Shown here: piece by piece, positions 1 to 12,530 of the stretch
How positions within the stretch are numbered: the stretch's first letter is position 1
How the letters are laid out: each line of letters starts with the position of its first letter
Source of the DNA: Glebionis coronaria
Taxonomy: Eukaryota; Streptophyta; Magnoliopsida; Asterales; Asteraceae
Length of the DNA: 64,000 nucleotides
Assembly (NCBI GenBank): GCA_025667525.1
Contig: CM046882.1
Location: forward strand, 22,456,488 to 22,520,487
Direction: 5' to 3'
The notes under the pieces: generated by a model
What the model was told of the DNA's origin: nothing
The model's database searches: none
What the model saw: only the letters and a program-made list of their open reading frames with translations
Translations under genes and position numbers: made by a program

Positions 1-36
1 ATTATATCGGAATTTTGTTTCTTTGGAAATTATGTG

Positions 37-2667
37 TGATAACCCGAACCCACGGTCATTATTTAATATTATTTAACGAATAATTTTGGAAGTTTTAATG
101 AGTTTGAATGATATGACGGTTGGTGGTTGGAAGTCTTATTTTTACCTTTTTACTAATAGCGAGGATTATTAGTGATCACGATATCGACGGATGCCCGAGA
201 TTTTATGTTTTATTATATGTTGTCTCGATGTTGATATTATTGACGTTTTATTTTAATTGTGTATTAAGTCGAACCGGGATCATAATATTATCATATTTTG
301 AGTACGTTTTAACTTTGGAAAAGTATTTTTACGAAACCCGAGCCTCGTAAATGTTTTCAAAATTGACAATTTACATTTTCTACCCTTAAAACTATTTAAT
401 TGCATTTTGGACCAAAACTATCATAAATTGGCAAGAAAAGTCCCTCCACCCACCATATATAAACCCTTCTACCTAACTTTCCACTAACAAAAACACATAG
501 ATAACAAGTTTTCATATTTCTTTCCTCTCTCTTGTTCTATGCCGCCACACATAACACACATAAAACCATTAGATTTTGATTTTCTACTTTGAATCTTCAA
601 AAACTAGTTGATATCCCATGTTGCAAATTTAATTGTGCGTCTTTTGGTTTAAATTTTATGCACATGCAACAACTTTTGAAATTTTGATATGACCCAAGGT
701 GGTTTGATCTATTTTCATGATATATATATATATATGTGGTTAGTATTGTTTAAAATGGTTTTTAAGTATTGCATGTTTGAATTTTTTAGTGAGTAAATTT
801 TTGAATGATTATATAAGTGTGTTATAGGTTAGATAGATGGATAAGGATGATAGTATGATGATATTAGGCATAGGAGATTGAGTAAAATGGGTTGAAAATT
901 TTATCTAGTATGATTTTTAGAAGGGTATTTTAGATCAATGGGAAAAAGGTAATTTTTGGGTATTTTACTATTTGAAAATGGTTAAACTAATCGCATAGGG
1001 TTGTAGAGAATTTCGTTAGCTTCGATTTGATATATAGTAGAGCTTCTAGCTCCAAACGAGCGAGAAGTTATGATGATTTGATTATTCGTGTATCGGGAGA
1101 CGAGTATCGACACAATCCGAAGTTGTTGTCGATATTTGGATCAAATCTCAGAGACTATAGAATGAGTTGTAAAAATAGTCAATGTCTGATGTTAGGTTCT
1201 AAACCTAGGGTTGTGAGTCTATTTTCAAACTCAAGTGTCGGATTTGTAAACGAGATTGTTTGGAATGGTCAAAATGGTTGTATGAGTCGGTGACGTAAAA
1301 TTGTCCGGTTTTTGTAGTTCAATGATGTGTCGGGCAGGGAACTTAAAAAGTAAAAAATTTTGATGGGCTTTTAAGAGGACTTTCTATATATAGTAAGTGA
1401 GATCTCTGAGTAGTATCATAAGTATTTGACGTGTTTAAGTGGGGTAAATGAGCTCGTACATTTGGTATGTACTGGCAGATTTTTATCGAAAGAATAGACT
1501 AATAGAGTAAACATATAAAAGGAAGTAATAGTATCACTTGTATTGTTTTCTTTCGGGTTTGTCGTAATATTATGATTTTGAGTTTGATGTTATTATTTAT
1601 GGGTTATATTCGAGACTATTATTAATGAACGCGCCTTATTTGATAGGTTGTGATTTTTATGTTTATCGGGCATCAACAATCGTCGAAGGTCGTCTTGCTA
1701 CTGCTATTACTCAAGGTGAGTCTATAGCCTCGCTTTGTATTTGTTTTGAATGATTTTAAAACCCGCGAAGGGGATACATGCTATTTGAAAATAAAATGAA
1801 CACAAGTCATGATGATTGTTTGGACCCGAATGTTGCCTGATGTTGCCTTGAATTGTATAAGTACCTAAATTACAAAAGTCCCTAAATTCATGAGCCGTTG
1901 ACTATGTTCTGACATGATGTTGTGAGTTGGGAATACCCGCTTAATCAAATTATAGTACTATTGGGCTGACGACCCTATCTGAGACCAGGGCTTTACGCTG
2001 AGTAACCTCTGGGAAGGATAATTTACGAGAATAAGAATGTGGTATACTTGCAATTGATACCCTAGTAGGGGTAATGGAATTCATATAGTCATGTCGGCTT
2101 TAGGCGTGGGTTACTAAGTTAAGGGGTCGGTGTCATGAGCTTAATATAATTCTATAATTATTGCTATATGCTAGAATGACTGATCAATAGATTGTGACGA
2201 CAATTCTATTAAATGATTATGATTGATTTTTCTCTTGTCTTCAAATGATGATTTGATAAACCTATAGACTCGCTCAACCATTGTGTGGATGATTTTAAGC
2301 ATGTATTTCAGGTGATTGAAGTTGATTGATGGCGGAGCTTGCTGGAGAACGATTGCGGGTTGCTTTTGTAGTGATTGGGTCCAAAGCTGATTTCTTTCCC
2401 TTTTGTTATAAAATTTATAATGTATGGTCATGTACTTTGGTAAAAATGTTTGTTGACTGGTCGAGATCTTTGGGGGACCTAAATGTTACTCTGATAATTC
2501 TAAAATTGTTTTACTTAGGATCGAAGGTTTTAGACAATGATTAAATTATATCCTTTTATAATTCAAATGTACGATTTTGAGATCGTTTAAAGTGTTTTGT
2601 GTAATGATGTTTGTGTTTAGCACCCAAATGTGTATTTCCGCTACGCAATGTAATTTGGGGGTGTTAA
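37..2667 (+). mobile_element. Ty3/Gypsy-type long LTR (copy A)
   Basis: The stretch starts with TGATAACCCGAACCC and ends with GGGGGTGTTA, followed at once by a methionine-initiator-type primer-binding site. These ends are typical of long LTRs of plant Gypsy elements (Tekay-like chromoviruses). A TATA box lies near 456. No matching second LTR or polymerase gene follows, so this is a 5' LTR remnant and not a full element. Exact end bases are uncertain by a few positions. No protein gene is supported inside; the short open frames are non-conserved. Confidence 0.75.
456..463 (+). promoter_or_regulatory. TATA box in Gypsy LTR (copy A)
   Basis: TATATAAA is followed by a CT-rich leader (CCTCTCTCTTGTTCT near 525-539), as expected for the U3/R promoter of a plant LTR. 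The same motif is at 16244-16251 in copy B. Confidence 0.55.
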
Positions 2668-2671
2668 AGAT

Positions 2672-2683
2672 TGGTATCAAAGC
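2672..2683 (+). other. Primer-binding site of Gypsy element (copy A)
   Basis: TGGTATCAAAGC differs by one base from the usual plant site TGGTATCAGAGC, which pairs with initiator methionine tRNA. It lies a few bases after the LTR end. The following text (AGTTATAGCGAATTAGG) also resembles the leader of plant Gypsy elements. Confidence 0.75.
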
Positions 2684-3838
2684 TTTTAGTTATAGCGAAT
2701 TAGGTCGATTTTGAAAAATGTCCTAAACTATAACTTTGGTGTCGAAAATATTTTACAAAAGCACGCAACTTCTCTGCAAGGCTCCGATAAGATTATTTGT
2801 TTTGTATTGTTTTATAGATAGATGTATCCTTTAAAACTGAAATGATTTTTAGAGTATTTATTAAGTAAATACTATGATGATGTATTGATGATGTATTGAT
2901 GTTGTTGAAAGTACGTTGAGTACTTGTTATCGTAATTTTTTCTATGCAATGCATATGTATATAATTTTGAATAATGACCTTATATACTGGCGAGGGTCTA
3001 GGACAATAGACCAGATGATGAACGATTTTACAACTGAATTCTTGCGACTTGTATCGGGTATGAGGAAGTTTGATTAGTTGATATATGATAGATATGTGGT
3101 TGAAACTGGTTTGATTAGAAGGTTGATGTAAAAGAAAAGTTGTTTCAAAGGTTGTATTTGGTATGTGGAGATTTTAGTTGTTAGGACTTGGAAGATGGAT
3201 GAGATTGCTAGTCTTAGTTCAATTGTGATGAATTTGTGTGCTTGAATTGAAAGGTTTTAAGAGAAGTAGGTAAGGTTGAAAGGATGAGTGAGTAGGAGCC
3301 TCATGTGAGATCAATTCTGAGTAGAGCTTGGAAGCTTAGGAATGTTGAAAGTCGTATTGAGACTTGTTTTGTAATAAATCCGCCGTGTATGAGTGAGTAT
3401 TTGAATTTTGAGAGTGAGCTGCCATCATGATAGAGATTTGACCTTGAAGTGCAAAAAGGGAAATGGACGAGAGTGATGAAGCTGACAACAATGATAAGGA
3501 GGATGAGGAGCTGGTGTCTAAGGAACTAATCGCGTGATAGATTTCTTTGTATCTTATTTTCTTTCTGTAATCGAACTTATTTAAACCTTGTGTCGTAGCA
3601 TTGTGATGGAACTTATTATCTTTTAAGTTTGTTTGGTAGATGATTGTAGTGACAGACACTGCCACTATCCTGTTGAATCTTCAACTCAATCTGAATTACC
3701 CTCATGATCTATGATGTGTCTTTATTAACTCTTTTGAGTTTTGGTAGATGAACCATTGTAGTTTGTGTTGTTCCTACATGTAGTATTCATGAGATGTCCT
3801 GATAAAGAAATCCTCCTTTTATCCTGATATGTATACTT
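2684..3838 (+). mobile_element. Decayed internal stub of the Gypsy element (copy A)
   Basis: Between the Gypsy primer-binding site and the next Copia LTR there is no readable gag or pol. Stops occur in all frames and the longest open frame is serine-rich without family features. I take it as decayed Gypsy leader or host spacer. Copy B has the same at 18472-19626. Confidence 0.4.
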
Positions 3839-4331
3839 TGTTGGGAATAAAAATAGCTAAGTCATTGGGACGTTGACAAGAAGAACTTAGACGCTAAAAA
3901 AAGATAATATGGCGCTGACAACTGGACACTGAAAGAGATATTGAAGCGCTGACAAGAAGAAGTTTTCACCACTGATAGAATACTTAGTATACACGTTTTG
4001 TACTTTGAGTAAAGATATGTTTGACATTGTATTTTCTATGTTTATCTTTACCTTAAATAGTTGATACTTAGACTCTTGTACAAGGTTCCTTATTCTATTA
4101 AAGGAGGCCTTAGGTTTTAGTTTTATATACGTGTTTTTCACTTTCATTGTACCAAGTTTTGATCATTAATCAAAGTGAAAGTTTGGGTTATTCTGTTTTG
4201 TGTGTTCTTGTTCTAAGTGTTAAATTCCGCATAGCACTTAGATTGTTTCATAACACAAAGTTTCTCTAAGTATTAATCTTGATTCAATCTCGTTAATACA
4301 AAGCTAATCGATCTAAGTTTGGGGATCAACA
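3839..4331 (+). mobile_element. Copia 5' LTR (copy A)
   Basis: The LTR is about 493 bp. It begins TGTTGGGAAT and ends GGGGATCAACA, giving inverted TGTTG/CAACA ends, and is followed two bases later by a perfect primer-binding site at 4334-4345 (TGGTATCAGAGC). An A/T-rich candidate promoter (TTTTATATACGTG) lies near 4121. No 3' LTR partner is seen, so the element is truncated downstream. Confidence 0.85.
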
Positions 4332-4333
4332 AG

Positions 4334-4345
4334 TGGTATCAGAGC
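4334..4345 (+). other. Copia primer-binding site (copy A)
   Basis: TGGTATCAGAGC is the standard plant retroelement site complementary to the 3' end of initiator methionine tRNA. The same is at 20122-20133 in copy B. Confidence 0.9.
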
Positions 4346-4441
4346 TTGTTGAGGAACTTTGATCTAGAAGAACACGAAACCCTAAAAATCATAAATCGCT
4401 AAAAACCCTAATTATTCAAGAAACCCTAAAAACCAGACAAG

Positions 4442-5428
4442 ATGTCAACTCCAGATATGACCTCCTCCTCATCAAGTCACAACCTAAAAATTCCCATGCT
4501 AGACCCTGACAACTTTGACCTATGGAAGTTCAATTTTGAACAATACCTTCAAATTCATGATCACACTCTCTGGGAAATTATTGAATATGGAAACACATTC
4601 GATAAAGTTGCTAAGATTGCTGCTAGACCAGTTGAGGGTTCAACTGAACAGGATCGAAAAGAAAGACCCACTGATGGGAGAGCTGTCACAACTGAGGATA
4701 TTGCAAAGAGAAGGAGTGACATGAAAACTTTAAGCATTCTCAAACTCTATTTGGGACCAACCAACCAGCACAAGTATAGAGGTTTTGAGTCTGCCAAGGA
4801 ACTTTGGGAAGCTCTTCAAGTCAACTATGGTGGTAATGATGATACTGCTTCAGAAAAGAAGAAGCAACTTTTGCATGAGTATGCTGTGTTCAAGGCTCTT
4901 CCCAGTGAGAAGCTAAGTGGGGTAAGAAGCAGGCTTCTTGACATCACTAGCAAATTTTCCTTTATGGGAACAGTGTATGATGATGCTGATATCATAACCA
5001 CTTTTCTTAAAAGTCTTGGTGATGTATGGAAGATTGAAGCTAGGTCTATCATTGCTACCAATGCCCACAAGAGTTCTACTTTTGATGACGTCTACAATAA
5101 ACTAAAGATTGTAGAGAATGAAATCCTCATGGATCATGGAAGCAAATCTACCTCTAGAAACATGGCTTTCATCTCACATAGTGATGCTCAAATTGATAAG
5201 AGAGAAACATATGTGCATCCTGTTACTGGATCACCTTGTGTCAGCGGAGGATCAACCTTTGTCAACGGTGGATCAACCTTTGTCAGCGCCTCACATTCAG
5301 ACACTGACACATGCAATAATGACTCACCAAGAATTAAACATCCTGGCATTGATCTGGACATAGTTTGTGCATACATTGCAGCATTGCCCAATGGTTCCAT
5401 GATTACATATGAGGACCTTGAGTTATAA
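4442..5428 (+). CDS. Copia gag fragment, open (copy A)
   Basis: This 328-residue frame starts 96 bp after the primer-binding site. It matches the UBN2-type gag of plant Copia elements: an N-terminal NFDLWKFNFEQYL segment near residues 24-36, a FESAKELWEAL helix near 115-125, and the long helical gag core up to about residue 230. The C-terminus ends in a TYEDLEL stretch where gag proteins normally continue (YEDLEQ) towards the zinc knuckle, so the zinc knuckle, protease, integrase and RT are all lost by truncation. The frame is intact in this copy. The copy B equivalent has a stop. It probably has no host function. Confidence 0.85.
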   Translation: MSTPDMTSSSSSHNLKIPMLDPDNFDLWKFNFEQYLQIHDHTLWEIIEYGNTFDKVAKIAARPVEGSTEQDRKERPTDGRAVTTEDIAKRRSDMKTLSILKLYLGPTNQHKYRGFESAKELWEALQVNYGGNDDTASEKKKQLLHEYAVFKALPSEKLSGVRSRLLDITSKFSFMGTVYDDADIITTFLKSLGDVWKIEARSIIATNAHKSSTFDDVYNKLKIVENEILMDHGSKSTSRNMAFISHSDAQIDKRETYVHPVTGSPCVSGGSTFVNGGSTFVSASHSDTDTCNNDSPRIKHPGIDLDIVCAYIAALPNGSMITYEDLEL

Positions 5429-6496
5429 AATAGCAACAAACTTTTTTCATCTTCTCGTTTTGGTACGTAAACTTTTAAAAAGATGTTTAATAGCGATGAA
5501 CTTTAACAAGTGTTTAAATCTACATATTTTAATTACGTGTCACGTTATAAATAGTGACACATGTCAGGCGTTTACGGAATTTTCATCTTCATCATGGTAC
5601 AACATTCAGTGTATAAGCTCATTTATCACATAAGCTCCATTTATCTTAGCTATTATATGTAAGATAATAGGGTTGGTGTATGTGATGAATCCTGATTATC
5701 TTGCTTGAATCGTGTTGAGTTCACTTTTCGAATAAAGTATTTCGATCTTATCGGTGCCTGGGTTACATGAAATCCTTATCGGGATAAGACAAGAAAAACA
5801 CTTTGATTTCTAGGCACAAGAGAGCAAAGCAAAACATGGAGAAGATTGTATGGGTTGTTATGATTCTTCATATTTGTTCATATGAAAGACCAAAGTGATG
5901 TTTACTATATATCAACACAAATAGGGAAAAGTTATGCCCCTTAATGAAAAGTCACACCCATTAGGAAAAGTCACAGCCCTTGAATTAACTGTATCCAGCC
6001 ACAGTTGTGCAACAGATACAAACTGTCGCTAACTGCTGTCAACAAAACAATATGTTATTAGTGACAGCCCAGTGACTTAATTCTGTCACTATCGCGTTAT
6101 TTAGACTTATTGCCTATCTTTTCCATGATTGTGTCCGAAATCAAGTTAATTTGTTTATACGAGCGTGTAATCCACACCTCCGAACTCATATTATAACTTA
6201 CTCGAAATTCCTTTGGTCTCGGGTAAATCACTATTACACAAAATGATTTGATGACACTAAAATCACCAACATTATATAGGTTCTGCACAAGCTCGATTTG
6301 AAGGCTCAGCATACTTAAGCTCATTCAAACATATAAAGCTCAAGGTCGGAACGAAAATGAAATTTACCACAATGATTCATGTCGCAAGCACTCATATATA
6401 CATGTGTTAAAAATAAAAATGGCGCTCTCATTATCAAATATGCATGAGACATCGTATGTGTTTATGCAGTTGCAGGCCAAACTATGTGCATACAGC
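5429..6496. other. Gene-poor interval, 3' flank of IST1-like gene (copy A)
   Basis: No gene is seen. It holds an imperfect inverted pair GTGTCAC/GTGACAC at 5538-5560 and another GTGACAG/CTGTCAC pair at 6061-6090, possible remnants of a small inverted-repeat element. The part nearest 6497 is the likely 3' UTR of the minus-strand gene. Confidence 0.5.
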
Positions 6497-9400
6497 TTAA
6501 AATACTAATTTACGCTCCATTTTGTTTAGAGCGTAGATACGGTCGGCTAGATCTTCAAAATCAGGAAGCTTTGGATGAACGTGGCGAGGCTTCTTAACAT
6601 TATTTACGTCAACTGGAGGTGTGGAGACTTCAGGTTTAGATACCTTAGGCTCGGGAATTCTCTTGGCAGGTTCATGTTTAGGTCGAGTTGTGTGTTGATG
6701 TTTCTTGTAGTCTTCAGCAGGCTCAGCTTGGGATTGCTTGGGCTTGAGCGCGATTTTGTCCTTGGGTTCAACCTGATCCTTTGTCCTGCGGGACACTCCT
6801 TGTGGACCCGAATGAGTTTTACTATGGGGCTTATGTTTTGTAGGCGAAACTTCTTCATCTGAATCATTTCCATCATAACTGAAATGTGTAATTGGCCGTG
6901 CAGATCTTGAAGGTCTTACCGGGAATTTATCATCATTATCATCTGAATCTGATTCTGAACTCGTTTTGTAAACACTAGGTTTTTTCTTGTTCACTCTGCT
7001 TGGTCTTGAATCAAATTGTACCGGACTTTGACTTTCTTCGACAGGTTTCTTTGACGAAGGTGAGGTAATCTTTGTGTGTGATGGGTATTTTTGATTCCGT
7101 TGCATCAAATCATCCAACTCAGCCCGAGAATTCCTAGAGAAGTCCTGTTTACGTGGAGAATCGAACTTATATGACCCACTTTCACTTTCGGAATCTGGAC
7201 CATCTGAAAGACTGGATTTCACCGAATAATCCACAGATTTTGCAGGTTTCACTCGGTCCTTGGTGTTGCTTGTGTTCTTTATCGGGCTCCAAACGTGTGC
7301 GTCTTCTTCTTTATCCGGAGATGGAAAAAATGAATTGCCTGCATCTTCCAATTCAACGTGATTAAATCCATCATCGAACCTAGTACCATCATAATCATCA
7401 TCGTCACTTTCGGATTCATCATCTCTATGAGCACCACTATACAAGGTAGTTTCTTTTTGAGAGCGCGATGAACGGGGCATCCACCTTTCCTTTTTGAGAC
7501 TGGTAAACTGATCCTTAGATTTTTTTATTTCAGGAGTGGAAGAACCCTGATCATCATCATCATCATCATAGTCGGTTTCATCGTATCTACGTGCATCACT
7601 ATAAGAATGAGAATGTAATTTGGAACTTCCACTATCACCCCTCTTAAACCGAGTCTCAGATTCTTTCTTTGAACTTTTATGAAGAGAAGGACCTTGATCT
7701 TCATGTCTTCTAAAGTACCGATCTTCCTTGTGGTCATCATTATTAACCGAACTCTCATCTAAATCATTTCTCGACCTTGATCCGCTTGAACTTTTGGTAA
7801 CCTTTGGGGAAGAACTGCTTTCATTCTGGCGCACTTGCTGATTCTGTATCTTTGATTTTCTATTGTTAAAAGAGCCATTATATGGCATTTCATCTCTGAT
7901 ATGTGACCTGTATGATTCAGTTGGATGCTGCTGCGTAAAACTCCCTTCTCTCGCAAGTTGTACAGCAGCTCGAGCAGCATAACTAGCACGTTCTGCAGCC
8001 TCGGCTGCTGCATGAGCTGCAGAAGTGGCATCCTTGAACTCCATGTTTCCGTTATCCCTATCTGATGAATGATTGCTGTTGTTGCTGTTGCTCCGGAACG
8101 ACTGGTTGTTTTTCATTGACCCGGATGCCATGCCTGATTAAATAAAGATAAAATGGTAGTTAATCTCTATGATCGATAACACTGTAACTTTATAAGTGAT
8201 AACCAAACTATTACTAAACTATACCTGTTGGCCTCGCATCGCTATGACTAGGAGAAGCATATGGTGACTGTTGGCTGCTAGTATCCGCAGGGGTTACATT
8301 CTTCTGAGAGTCTGATGGGAACTTTTTAATCAGCTGAAAGAAGTCGGCAGGTACATCTGAAGTCTGGACATTAGGAGGATCAACGGTTATCGGGTTCGCC
8401 TGCTCGAAGTTCTTGGGCCCGTTCTGTTCAAAGAAAAGTTTCAAATATAAACAGATTCTCAATGAAAAAAAATACAGTACAATTATTACCGAGTAATTAG
8501 AAAGCAGCATCAACCTACCAACAAGTCATCACGAGGCTTTGATTCTTCAAACGAAGTTGCTTCCCAATCAACGTTGTGTTCTTTTGCTATGTCGCTTAAC
8601 ACTTTCACTTTTGTCTGAATGTTTGGTGCAACTGCGGATAACTTCTCGACCAACTGCAGATATAGAGAAGTACATTACAATAAGCCGGATACAGATAAAT
8701 CTTTTATGAGAAATGTAATTCTGTGTTGCAAATTCACCCGTTTCTTAATAAATGGGTCGATTTCCATTAACTTCAGTCTTAGCGGGTCAAAAGGGTAAAA
8801 CTAAGATCTAGCTAGTCGCCTTAAGTGCTTTTTTTTACTTCAAGATTACTATTAAGAAAATCTCGTTATCATAGTTGCAGAAAAAAAGTTACATGTGATC
8901 GTGTCAACTGAAACCAACATATCCAAAGATGTTAACTATTTTGACCCATTTTGCCACATCTACTTCAAAGTTTCAAATAACATACCATTCCGCTTACACC
9001 ACAGGCAGGAAGCATCTCAGTAGCCGCGTGAACAAATTCCTTCCCGTATTTCGCTCTAAAATTCTTCTTAACATCCACAAGCTCCTTTATATCTGGACAT
9101 CTAGGAGTTGCAAATATCACGCTTGCAATTGCTTCCTTCAAATCAATTGGACAAGTCCTAACAAAAAAAAAAAATCCCACAAAAATTGATAAATCGCTAA
9201 GGTATAGTACTAGTACTTTAAAGAAGCGATATAAAAGATAGCTTACTTCTGTGATTCGATAATAGGCAAACGTGCTACAATAAGTTCACAATATATCTCG
9301 ATCAAATCATACGCGCCCATCATCTTCTCTTCTCTGATTAGGTGCTCAACCTGATACAATATTAACCAAAAATATAAATATTTTCTGCCCGATCAATAAT

Positions 9401-10360
9401 ACTAATAAAAAGGTATCGAAAAAACCATGCGACATACTCTAATTCGTGCAGTTCGATCATCTCCTGCTGCCAACAACTGAGCTAGCTCCTTCTTCATTTG
9501 AATAACCTGTGCTCCTTTTTTATTCCTCATTAGCTTTATCCTCGCCGTAGCTAGCTTCATCGACATCTTACTGTATAAATCATTCAACATAACACATTAT
9601 CAGCCAAAGTCAACTTTTACACAGATACAAAAAAAATCAGATGAAAAATTATCAGTTTAGTTGTAGAAAAATATACGTGTTTTAAGAGAAAAATACAAAA
9701 ATAATTCAGAAAAGAACGCGTTTAAGTCAAATATTTACTTCGGTTAGACCACGTACATCTCAGTGTACGACTTGAAAACAAGAACATGAAAAAATATAAC
9801 CCGTTTAGGTTAAAGCAACATGTTTTCTAAATTTTCTTTTGCTCGAAAACTGCATCTAAACATGTTTTATAAATTTTTACGAATTCTTTTCTACAACTAA
9901 GCATGATGGTACTTCAGTTAGACTCGCGAATACAGTAGCGGTTTACTTAAAATAGCACCATTTAGGGTTTTCTTTCACGTTTCTTGCGAATCTTTTTTAC
10001 AACTAAACACGATGGTACTTGAGTTAGACTGCGTAAATCTAAATCAAAGACTCGCCCTCCCGGATAACATGCACATGAAAAGTACGCTCGTTCAAAATAA
10101 CATCATTTAGGGTTTTCTTTCACTTTTCTTTTTTCGAAAAGTGTCGTCTGATATATATAAACATGTTTTCGAAGTTCTAACGAATTCTTTTCTACAACTA
10201 AACACAATCTTGATATCTTGAAGATAAGCAAAACAAGAAACATGAACATGAATCAATGAACATAAGCTAAGTCAAACAAAAGTCAACGGTAGAAAACTAG
10301 GAAAAAGAAGCAATGATCATACCATTTAGCAACTTGGAATCTTTTCTTAATTCCAATCAT
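6497..10360 (-). CDS. IST1-like protein (copy A), seven exons, complete
   Basis: Exons read on the minus strand are 10360-10323, 9570-9438, 9350-9247, 9157-8986, 8653-8519, 8423-8225 and 8133-6497. All introns are GT-AG and phases join without a break to 805 codons plus stop. The N-terminus MIGIKKRFQVAKCK and residues about 11-175 form an Ist1 (DUF292) domain, including KLATARIKLMRNKK, QMKKELAQLLAAGDDRTARIR and EHLIREEKMMGAYDLIE. Proteins of this family bind ESCRT-III and regulate the Vps4/SKD1 ATPase in multivesicular-body sorting in the cytosol and at endosomes. The rest is a long Ser/Asp/Lys-rich tail with an Ala-rich helix near residues 296-323 and a conserved end HPKLPDFEDLADRIYAL. The first start is chosen because MIGIKKRF is the family's usual beginning. 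Confidence 0.95.
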
Positions 10361-10399
10361 GGTGTGTGAATGAATTCAATGTTCGTTTGATGATGTTTA

Positions 10400-10608
10400 T
10401 AAGGCTTTGGAACGAATTTAATGAATGGAAAATTTAACGATAATATGGAAGTTTAATAAAAGTTATTTATGTAAGAAGTTGGTCGGTGGAAGGAAACAAA
10501 AATCAGGTACTATGGTTATGGTAGGTCAAGTTGGCCCAAATATAAATATTTTCCAGCCCCAAACATTTTAATTCACTCTTGGCCCAAAGCTTGATTAGTA
10601 CGTATTTG
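10400..10608 (-). promoter_or_regulatory. Proximal upstream region of IST1-like gene, copy A
   Basis: This is the only sequence upstream of the start codon shared with copy B (26189-26388). It is much more diverged than the gene itself: GGAAG/GAAAA, a 10-bp indel near 10507-10520 and several substitutions. Beyond 10608 the copies have unrelated upstream DNA, so the two genes have different distal promoters. No clear TATA box is assigned. Confidence 0.5.
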
Positions 10609-11538
10609 ATTAGTACAACTTTAAAAAAAATGTTTGGGTAAACAGCAAATATCGTTCCTTAACTTTGCTATTTCTGTCAAAAACCCCCGAAAGTAAAGGT
10701 GGTGGACATTTGTCTTCGAACTTCTTAATTTTTTGCGAAAAAACCTCTGAGACGATAATTTCTAACTTTCGGCCGTTATCCCACGTTAACTCCCTCTCGT
10801 GCCACACACGTGAGGGCACATTCGTCAATTCCTATCATCCCAGACACGCCAGACTTTTCCTTTGTGCAAAAATAGTTCTCGAAACCATTTGACCACCTTT
10901 CATGACTAAAGCTACTGACATCTTTTTTCCAAAGACAGGATTTGCAACGAAAGCAAACTTTCAATTTCTACATATATTAGGTTGAAACACACACGGAGGG
11001 AACACACACACATACACACACACACACTTAAGAACACGCAGTACATTTCGTTTACTTGTGATATCAAAGATTGATCTGTTGAACTTGTTTGTGCCTCTGG
11101 GTAATTTCTACTTTCTAAAATGATCGTAGCACAATACCAAATAGAGATTGATGGGGACATGTGGTAGGCAAGGGAATTGATGACTAACTTTGAATGGCAA
11201 TCCGTTTAGATGTGCTAGGGAGAATGTGACTAAGCTCAAGACACTCCAAACTGCTGACATGTGCAAGGCAATGATGTCGATGAAAATTGTCCCACATATT
11301 CACAACAAGATTTTGATAAGATTGACTTTGCAGCGAGGCAGAGGGAGATGTGAGTTGGTTGGTTGATTAAGATTTAGATTGTTCATGTGTGTAGATAGGG
11401 GTGGCTAATGCATAGTCATTTTTAGTTGTTAAAAATTAATCGCGTGTGTGAATACAAATATCGTATAAAAACCATGTTTATATTTTAATCACTCTTAAAT
11501 TTTGTTAACGACAAAACATAAAATATATTTTTACGTTT
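10609..11538. other. Spacer with CA microsatellite
   Basis: No supported gene. A (CA)n tract with interruptions lies at 10985-11028. The 10640-10900 part reads like a decayed non-coding repeat in both orientations, and short open frames here have no family features. Confidence 0.5.
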
Positions 11539-11539
11539 G

Positions 11540-12462
11540 TGTTATAAACAACAATGAAGCTTTAGATCCATGATTTTATGTTTCTAACTTTTGTAAAAGT
11601 TCTCTACACTTATAAGTCTTTTTGTGTAAACTTAAAAAATGGAAAATCACACTTCTCTCTCCATATCTTTGATATACAAAGTGAACCCATGTCAAATATT
11701 GTTTGTGTGTGATCTTGGACAAGGTATTTATGAGGCAACCAAAGTCAGACCTCACGGACCCCTTTGTAAAAGGGCATGGAAAAGGGTCCACGGGGTCCGA
11801 GAGCTGCTGGTGGTTTTGCCTATAAATACCAAGCACTCTCCAAGCATCAAACTCACATATCTTCTATCTAATATCTCTAAACCTCTGATTATCTCTAACA
11901 TTCTAACATATATTCTTCTCTTACTTTTTGTCTCTAGTGATATAGATCATTGTCTTCTTGAAGATCATTTAGAAGAATTCTATCTTCACGCTTTGATCCT
12001 TCAAAGTTTACATTGTGTGATTGTGTTAAGTGTTATCTATACAATCACCATTGTTGTACCCATTCATCTACTACTAGTGTGGTTAGTATTTTAGTCCTCA
12101 AAATACATAGTGTAAAGGGAGTTGGTATACCCATGTAAAAGAACACGACATCCTAGCTTAGGTGTTGGTAAAGATTGTAAGCGACGTGTAAGGGTTTCTC
12201 CACCGGTATAACAGAGGTTGTTGACTAGTGAATTTCGAACTCTCGAGTGGATACTCGAGGAGTGGAAGTAGGGGCAAGCTAAGTGCGATCATACTAGACT
12301 GAACCACTATAAACCCTTGTGCATTGTGGTTTGATTTATTCGTTCTCTATCTTTATTATATACTCAATCATACTTGATCTATATCCTCACTAATCATATA
12401 AAAAGTTTCAAAGAACTAAAACTAATCGGTAAATCTATTCAACCCCCTTATAGTTTTCTACA
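11540..12462 (+). mobile_element. Second Copia LTR (right end clear, left end approximate)
   Basis: The right end TTTTCTACA is followed at 12465-12477 by TGGCATCAAGAGC, a variant methionine-tRNA primer-binding site, and then by a gag. The interior has a good TATA box (TATAAATA, 11821-11828) and the GAACCACTATAAACCC-like segment common in plant Copia LTRs (about 12300). The left boundary could not be fixed because no second LTR is present. Confidence 0.65.
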
Positions 12463-12464
12463 AT

Positions 12465-12477
12465 TGGCATCAAGAGC
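12465..12477 (+). other. Copia primer-binding site, variant
   Basis: TGGCATCAAGAGC resembles the standard TGGTATCAGAGC with substitutions; its place between LTR and gag supports the call. Confidence 0.6.
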
Positions 12478-12530
12478 TACGTACTCAAGATATTTAAAGT
12501 ATATTGTATTTTAAAACTTGAATTGACCCA

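Larger units (their letters stand above)
1..10608. repeat. Large direct duplication, copy A
   Basis: This segment recurs at 15789-26388 in the same orientation, offset 15788 (15789 after a one-base difference in a poly-A run near 9163). It holds a Gypsy LTR, a truncated Copia element and an IST1-like gene. I count about 15 substitutions up to position 10400, roughly 0.15 percent. The last 210 bp differ at about ten sites including a 10-bp indel. The left edge is cut by the window start, so the true unit may be longer. The transposon insertions are shared and so predate the duplication. Confidence 0.97.

Noticed and set aside
3336..3665. Serine-rich 109-residue minus-strand frame (and its copy at 19124)
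   Set aside because: Low-complexity reading of a decayed retroelement stub, without start context or splice support.
5538..6095. MITE bounded by GTGACAC/GTGACAG inverted motifs
   Set aside because: The inverted motifs are short, inconsistent with each other, and no target-site duplication was found.
11639..12094. 151-residue open frame read as a membrane protein
   Set aside because: It lies within a Copia LTR across its TATA box and leader; hydrophobicity comes from AT-rich text and no family features are seen.
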